The notes under the pieces: model-generated
Seen by the model: only the letters and a program-made list of their open reading frames with translations
The model's database searches: none
Told to the model about the DNA's origin: nothing
Made by a program: the position numbers and the translations under genes
Source: Desulfobacterales bacterium
Lineage (GTDB): Bacteria; Desulfobacterota; Desulfobacteria; Desulfobacterales; JAHIVH01
Direction of reading: 5' to 3'
Length of the DNA: 9,936 bases
Assembly: GCA_020056645.1 (NCBI GenBank)
Contig: JAGVHJ010000413.1
Location: 1-9,936, forward strand
In this document: piece after piece, positions 5,843 through 9,936 of the stretch
Layout: every line of letters starts with the position of its first letter
Position numbering within the stretch: the stretch's first letter is position 1

Positions 5843-5871
5843 AAAATAGGTATATCCCAGGGGGATGTCAA
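5843..5871 (-). promoter_or_regulatory. Sigma-70 promoter of the J-protein gene, overlapping the mnmG stop codon
   Basis: On the minus strand, a perfect TTGACA (5866-5871) and TATTTT (5843-5848) are separated by 17 bp. The TGA stop of mnmG (5868-5870) is part of the -35. Transcription would start near 5836 and give a leader of about 75 nt. I see no HrcA-binding CIRCE repeat and no clear sigma-32 match. Confidence 0.7.
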
Positions 5872-7763
5872 GATTGTTTGTTTTCCGCCTTCAGGCCCCC
5901 CTCTTTTTTCAGAACAATCATGAGGGCGGAGATGGCCGAGGGGGTCATGCCGTCGATACGCGACGCCTGCCCAAGGGAGGCGGGCCTTATCCGTTTCAGC
6001 TTCTCCTTGAGTTCGTTGGAGAGGCCGTGGGCCTTGTCGTAATCAAAGCGATCCGGAATCCCCATTCTCTCCAGGTTCCTAAATTTTTTGATCTCATCTG
6101 TCTGTCGCTTGATATACCCCTCGTATTTGACCTCGATTTCAACCTGGGCCGCCACTTGCGGGGAGAGGGCGGCGGGGCTCTCTTCCAGCCGGACGATGTC
6201 CGTGTAGGCCACCTCCGCCCGCTTGAGGAGATGATCCAGGTGGATGCCGGTGTCGATGGCCGGGGTGCCTAAGGTTTGGAGGTGGGCGTTCACCTCGGAA
6301 GTGGGTTTGAGGACGGCGGATCGAAGCCGTGCGATTTCAGATGTGATCTGTGACCTTTTATCCCGGATCTCCTGGATTTTATCATGGCCGATGAGGCCCA
6401 GCGAATGCCCGATTTCAGAGAGCCTCAGATCGGCGTTGTCTTCCCGGAGCATGAGCCGGTATTCGGCCCTTGAGGTGAACATCCGGTAAGGCTCGCGGGT
6501 TCCCCGGGTGATAAGATCGTCCACGAGGACCGCCATGTAGGCCTGGGACCGGTCGAGAATAAAGGGGGGCCGCTTCTGGACCTGGCACGCGGCGTTGATG
6601 CCTGCCCACATCCCCTGGGCCGCGGCCTCTTCATAACCGCTTGTGCCGTTGATCTGGCCGGCGAGGAAGAGGCCCGCGATCAATTTGGTTTCAAGGGTGG
6701 GCTTCAACTGTAGGGGGTTCACATAATCATATTCGATGGCGTAGGCGGGCCGCATGACCTCCACGGTTTCTAAACCCTCGACGGACCGGAAGAACTCCAG
6801 TTGGATCTCCACGGGCAAACTGTTTCCCAAACCGCTCGCGTATATCTCATCGGTGTCGAGCCCTTCGGCCTCCAGGATCACATGGTGGCTGATCCGGTCC
6901 GGGAATCGCATGGCCTTGTCTTCAAAGGAGGGACAATACCTGGCCGAAACCCCCTTGATGGCGCCGGAGTAGAGGGGGGACTTTTCGATATTGTCGACCA
7001 CGATTTTCCGGCTTCTCTCATTGGTGTGGCCCATGAAGCTCGATACCTGGGGAAGGGGAATGGCCCGGGTGAACATGGAAAAAGGCCCTTGGGGTTCATC
7101 GGGTTTTTGTTCGACAAACCGCGAAAAGTCGATGGTTTTCTTGTCAAGGCGGGGGGGCGTTCCGGTTTTCATCCGGCCCAGCTCAAACCCCAGCGCCTTC
7201 ATGTGGCGGGGGAGCGATAGCGCCGCGAACTCTCCGGCCCGGCCTGCTTCAATATGGCTCGATCCGATGTGGACCAGACCATTCAGGAAGGTGCCCGCGG
7301 CGATGACGACCGCGTCCGCCAGATAACCGAATCCAGTCCGGTCGATGATCCCTTGCACCCGGTTGTTTTCGATGAAGAGGCTCTCGACCATCGCCTGTTT
7401 TACATCGAGTCCGGGCGTTTTTTCGAGTACCGATTTCATCAGGATATGGTACCGGATCTTGTCGTTCTGGGTCCGGGTGGCGTGAACCGCGGGTCCCTTT
7501 TTGGTATTGAGGGTCTTATATTGAATGGCGGTCTGATCGGCGATTCTGGCCATCTCTCCGCCCAGGGCGTCGATCTCTTTTACCAGCTGACCTTTGGCGC
7601 TTCCGCCGATGGAGGGACTACAGGGCATGGCGCCGATTTTATCGAGATCGATGGTCAATACAAGCACCTTGCACCCCATCCGCGCCGATGCCAGCGCCGC
7701 TTCGATTCCGGCATGGCCTGCCCCGATCACGATCACATCGTATTTTTTTTGATAAATTCCCAT
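5868..7763 (-). CDS. mnmG: tRNA uridine-5-carboxymethylaminomethyl(34) synthesis enzyme MnmG (GidA)
   Basis: MnmG works with the GTPase MnmE to add a carboxymethylaminomethyl or aminomethyl group to the wobble uridine of certain tRNAs, using FAD and methylene-tetrahydrofolate. The 631-residue product is full length for the family. VIVIGAGHAGIEAA at 10-23 is the FAD dinucleotide fold, and PCSPSIGGSAKG at 47-58 contains C48. ARYCPSFEDKAMRFPDR at 274-290 contains C277, the second functional cysteine. AGQINGTSGYEEAAAQG at 368-384 is the other family signature. The C-terminal helical part, which binds MnmE and tRNA, ends with SRIDGMTPSAISALMIVLKK. The start is ATG 7761-7763; its Shine-Dalgarno is weak (ACGGA lying very close to the ATG). 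The gene is divergent from the radical SAM gene. mnmE is not in the window. Confidence 0.97.
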   Translation of the reverse strand: MGIYQKKYDVIVIGAGHAGIEAALASARMGCKVLVLTIDLDKIGAMPCSPSIGGSAKGQLVKEIDALGGEMARIADQTAIQYKTLNTKKGPAVHATRTQNDKIRYHILMKSVLEKTPGLDVKQAMVESLFIENNRVQGIIDRTGFGYLADAVVIAAGTFLNGLVHIGSSHIEAGRAGEFAALSLPRHMKALGFELGRMKTGTPPRLDKKTIDFSRFVEQKPDEPQGPFSMFTRAIPLPQVSSFMGHTNERSRKIVVDNIEKSPLYSGAIKGVSARYCPSFEDKAMRFPDRISHHVILEAEGLDTDEIYASGLGNSLPVEIQLEFFRSVEGLETVEVMRPAYAIEYDYVNPLQLKPTLETKLIAGLFLAGQINGTSGYEEAAAQGMWAGINAACQVQKRPPFILDRSQAYMAVLVDDLITRGTREPYRMFTSRAEYRLMLREDNADLRLSEIGHSLGLIGHDKIQEIRDKRSQITSEIARLRSAVLKPTSEVNAHLQTLGTPAIDTGIHLDHLLKRAEVAYTDIVRLEESPAALSPQVAAQVEIEVKYEGYIKRQTDEIKKFRNLERMGIPDRFDYDKAHGLSNELKEKLKRIRPASLGQASRIDGMTPSAISALMIVLKKEGGLKAENKQS

Positions 7764-7825
7764 TTCCGTCTGAACCGTTTATGTAATATACTCTTTCCCA
7801 TGGATATGTTCCGCAGGATGCTTAT

Positions 7826-7853
7826 ACTCTATTTTAAGGTTTTAGGCACTCAA
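7826..7853 (-). promoter_or_regulatory. Possible mnmG promoter in the divergent intergenic region
   Basis: On the minus strand, TTGAGT (7848-7853) and TAGAGT (7826-7831) are 16 bp apart, each matching four of six consensus bases. The site would start RNA about 55 nt before mnmG. No better candidate is visible on this strand, and I found no convincing promoter for the radical SAM gene on the other. Confidence 0.3.
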
Positions 7854-7946
7854 TTTTGACGCATTCGTAAAAAGCACCCGGTGAAAGGAGAGGGGGTTCA
7901 AGGGGCCGCGCCTGGGGCGACTCCCCGGCGATCCATGGAAATAAAA

Positions 7947-8861
7947 ATGAAAAAAAGATATAACGACTATAACAGCTATCTGCGGGCTCTCTTTGGGAGC
8001 CGTGTCCATAAAATCACGGTGGATGCGGGCTTCAGTTGCCCCAACCGGGACGGGAAGCTTTCGACCGGTGGCTGCATCTATTGCAATGCCCAGGGGTCGG
8101 GAACCGGAGCCTTTGACAAGGGGTTCTCCATCACCCGGCAGCTTGAGCGGGGGAGCAAACGGGTCGCGAGCCGGTATCATACGGATAAATTCATCGCCTA
8201 TTTTCAGGCTTTTTCAAATACCTATGGTCCCATCGAGCGCTTGAAAGCGGTCTATGATGAAGCACTGCGGTTCAAGGGCGTGGTGGGGCTTGCCGTTGGC
8301 ACCCGTCCCGATTGCGTGGACGATGCCATCCTCGAACTCTTTGAATCCTACGCGAAAAAACACCTGGTCTGGCTGGAGTATGGCCTTCAGTCCACCCACG
8401 ACGAGACCCTCGCCCTGATCAACCGGGGCCACGACAGAGCCTGCTTTGAAAGGTCGGTTCAGATGGCCAAGGGCCGGGGAATAAACATCTGCGCCCATGT
8501 GATTCTGGGACTTCCCGGAGAGACCCGGAAGATGATGCTTGAGACCGCGGACTTCATCGCGGGGTTGGGCATTGACGGCGTGAAGATCCATCTTCTCTAT
8601 GTGATCAAAAACACGCCCCTCCATAAACTCTATGAAACGGGCCGATTCCAGTGCCTGGAAAAACACGAATATGCAGGGCTGGTGGGTGATTTCCTGGAGC
8701 GGTTGCCCCATTCTATGGTGATTCAGCGAATTACCGGAGACCCCCATCCGGATGAACTCGTGGCCCCGCTCTGGTCCCTTGAGAAGAAATCGGTGATCGA
8801 CTTGATCCACCAGATCCTTGATACCAGGGACACCTTCCAGGGAAGGCTTTACCGGAAGTAA
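7947..8861 (+). CDS. TIGR01212 family radical SAM protein (YhcC/YtqA type)
   Basis: This predicted iron-sulfur enzyme of 304 residues belongs to the Elp3-like branch of the radical SAM superfamily; its substrate is not established. The cluster ligands are C31, C43 and C46 in CPNRDGKLSTGGCIYC. The spacing is C-x11-C-x2-C, wider than the usual C-x3-C-x2-C but characteristic of this subfamily. GLAVGTRPDCVDD (114-126), LEYGLQSTHDETL (143-155), INRGH (158-162) and HVILGLPGET (184-193) are the other conserved barrel motifs, and the tail holds the family's C-terminal domain. Start choice is uncertain. ATG 7947 matches the usual N-terminus (KKRYNDYNSYL) and has GGAA about 7 nt upstream. ATG 7935 or GTG 7881 would add 4 or 22 residues. 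AAAGGAG at 7884-7890 is a good ribosome site but has no in-frame start at the right distance. Confidence 0.93.
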   Translation: MKKRYNDYNSYLRALFGSRVHKITVDAGFSCPNRDGKLSTGGCIYCNAQGSGTGAFDKGFSITRQLERGSKRVASRYHTDKFIAYFQAFSNTYGPIERLKAVYDEALRFKGVVGLAVGTRPDCVDDAILELFESYAKKHLVWLEYGLQSTHDETLALINRGHDRACFERSVQMAKGRGINICAHVILGLPGETRKMMLETADFIAGLGIDGVKIHLLYVIKNTPLHKLYETGRFQCLEKHEYAGLVGDFLERLPHSMVIQRITGDPHPDELVAPLWSLEKKSVIDLIHQILDTRDTFQGRLYRK

Positions 8862-8868
8862 TTCCAAT

Positions 8869-8882
8869 CCGCACGCATGCGG
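8869..8882. terminator. Short GC hairpin between the convergent radical SAM and selB genes
   Basis: CCGCA (8869-8873) and TGCGG (8878-8882) pair around a 4-nt loop in the 47-bp gap between the two stop codons. Neither side has a run of T's, so it is at best a weak bidirectional terminator. Confidence 0.25.
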
Positions 8883-8908
8883 CCCACGCTCATTTTGCTT
8901 TTGCCGCC

Positions 8909-9936
8909 TTATCGGGCGGGTTGCTGGGCCAGCAGCCGGTCATTCCCCTCCCGGCAGGTAAAGCCGATGGCGTCCAGATAATCGAAGATGCAGGCCCCTT
9001 TTGTGCGGCCATATCCCAGGATTTCCTTGCTGTCCGTGAGGTGGAGCTTTCCGTTGAGGTGAATCGTCGTTTCCACCCGCTCCTTGATTTGTTCCATGGC
9101 CTCCCTTGAAATATATTTGTCGCTCTCCAGGCGGATAAGCTGCTCTTTGTTGCAGAGAAATTCAAGAATCTCCTTGATCCTGCTCCGGTCGGCTCGGCCT
9201 GGCTGACGCTCACAGAAACTCTTCAGGGTGAAGGGAGAAAATCCGCTCTCTCCCGCATGGGAGAGGATCAATCCGGCCATGCGGGATTGATCCGCGGAGA
9301 GGGTGAAGGAATAGTTCGTCAATGTATAGGTATTGACGCCACTCTCGGTGATGGCCCCTCGTTTGATAAGCTCGGAAAATACCTGGGCGAAGAGCTCTTT
9401 GCACATCCGGTGCTTGAGCCTGCTGAAGAGGGTCTCGCGGTTCAGACTCTTTATGGCCGGAGTGCTGGCGAGAATTTCCTTGAAAAGCTGGCGGGTCTCC
9501 TCAAGGCGCGCTTCATATCCTTTTTTCAGATAGTATCCTTTATCGAACAGGATCAGCGCCTCGTCGTTGGTCATCTTGCGGATTATCCGGGACGAGGCTG
9601 CTTCGTCGATGCCCGTATAGTCCGCAATCTCCTCCATGGTTTTGGGCGCCTCCTGGTAGAGCGCAAGATATCCCTGGATGATGGCTTCTTTGTCCTGGTG
9701 TAGGATCGCCTTTAGGTAGGAGAGGGCTCCCTCTTTTCTTGAGCGCCGGTATTTCATGGCGGATCGTTCAAGAACTTCTCCGAATCCAATGATCTCCTTA
9801 TCGTCGAGCCGGAGAAGCACCACCCGGTTTCCCACAAAGCAGGGAAGGCTCTCTTCGGTTTTTAGCTGAACGAGGAGCCCGGTGTCATGGCTCTTTCCCA
9901 TGGGGGCGATTTCCGTATAGACGGCCTTTGCAAAGG
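8909..9936 (-). CDS. selB: Selenocysteine-specific elongation factor SelB, C-terminal part (start lies beyond the right edge)
   Basis: SelB is the EF-Tu-like GTPase that brings Sec-tRNA to UGA codons marked by a SECIS hairpin. The frame is open to the edge, giving 341 residues before the TAA at 8909-8911; the GTPase domain is outside. The visible part begins with a beta-barrel segment resembling SelB domain III (LLVQLKTEESLPCFVGNRVV, then GFGEVLE). A series of winged-helix domains follows. The last one is the most recognisable: LIRLESDKYISREAMEQIKE, then KEILGYGRTKGACIFDYLDA and IGFTCREGNDRLL. This parallels the usual SelB ending of a helix, an EYFDRIG-like helix and a GDxRVL wing, which contacts the mRNA hairpin. 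A methionine at 9899-9901 is internal, because the homology continues upstream of it (FAKAVYTEIAP). It converges on the radical SAM gene. Its presence implies that the organism makes selenoproteins. Confidence 0.85.
   Translation of the reverse strand, partial: FAKAVYTEIAPMGKSHDTGLLVQLKTEESLPCFVGNRVVLLRLDDKEIIGFGEVLERSAMKYRRSRKEGALSYLKAILHQDKEAIIQGYLALYQEAPKTMEEIADYTGIDEAASSRIIRKMTNDEALILFDKGYYLKKGYEARLEETRQLFKEILASTPAIKSLNRETLFSRLKHRMCKELFAQVFSELIKRGAITESGVNTYTLTNYSFTLSADQSRMAGLILSHAGESGFSPFTLKSFCERQPGRADRSRIKEILEFLCNKEQLIRLESDKYISREAMEQIKERVETTIHLNGKLHLTDSKEILGYGRTKGACIFDYLDAIGFTCREGNDRLLAQQPAR

Noticed and set aside
6582..6598. TGGCAC...TTGA resembling a sigma-54 promoter
   Set aside because: It has the wrong spacing, lacks the GC of the -12 element, and lies inside mnmG on the strand opposite to any nearby gene.
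7254..7859. Plus-strand open frame of 201 residues inside mnmG
   Set aside because: It lies opposite the highly conserved FAD-binding N-terminus of MnmG, which leaves no doubt about the coding strand.
8890..9213. Minus-strand frame of 107 residues overlapping the 3' end of selB
   Set aside because: The selB frame through the same bases gives the conserved SelB ending, whereas this frame gives no family sequence. I also found no sign of a frameshift.

Overview
The window looks like a chromosomal housekeeping stretch from a Gram-negative bacterium, most likely a member of the Desulfobacterota (the former Deltaproteobacteria). This is an inference. It rests on an MJ0042-type zinc-ribbon/DUF3426 membrane protein with a very acidic linker, an exosortase-associated CAAX-protease relative, SelB, and a TIGR01212 radical SAM protein occurring together. 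I see no phage, transposon, CRISPR array, plasmid or integrase signal.

Layout, left to right. Nearly everything is on the minus strand and is transcribed from right to left. Positions 1-491 hold the 5' part of a two-helix membrane protein ending in a SHOCT-like segment. Positions 604-978 encode a DUF1992 (DnaJC28-like) protein and 1138-1791 a CPBP/CAAX-type intramembrane protease. About 430 bases without a gene follow, with a promoter-like site inside inverted repeats and a strong hairpin terminator. Next come a tRNA with anticodon CAT (probably elongator Met, 2223-2299) and its near-consensus promoter. Positions 2382-4148 encode a 588-residue zinc-ribbon, acidic-repeat, single-helix membrane protein. 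It is coupled 9 bp behind hpt (4158-4682). A zinc-finger-less J-protein of the CbpA type (4879-5760) and mnmG (5868-7763) complete the minus-strand run. On the plus strand, 7947-8861 encodes a TIGR01212 radical SAM protein divergent from mnmG. It converges on the 3' part of selB (minus, 8909 to the right edge).

How the genes relate. Three products serve translation or tRNA function: MnmG modifies the wobble uridine, SelB delivers Sec-tRNA, and the tRNA-Met decodes AUG. Hpt does purine salvage. The J-protein is a DnaK co-chaperone, and its leader is notable: a consensus promoter overlaps the mnmG stop codon, and three consecutive small hairpins follow, the last around the Shine-Dalgarno. The least understood element is the zinc-ribbon protein, which repeats a short LDFSDI-like motif four times in an acidic cytoplasmic linker. 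I found no clear new multi-gene system. The best leads are that repeat protein with its coupling to hpt, the J-protein leader, and the dyad at the protease promoter.
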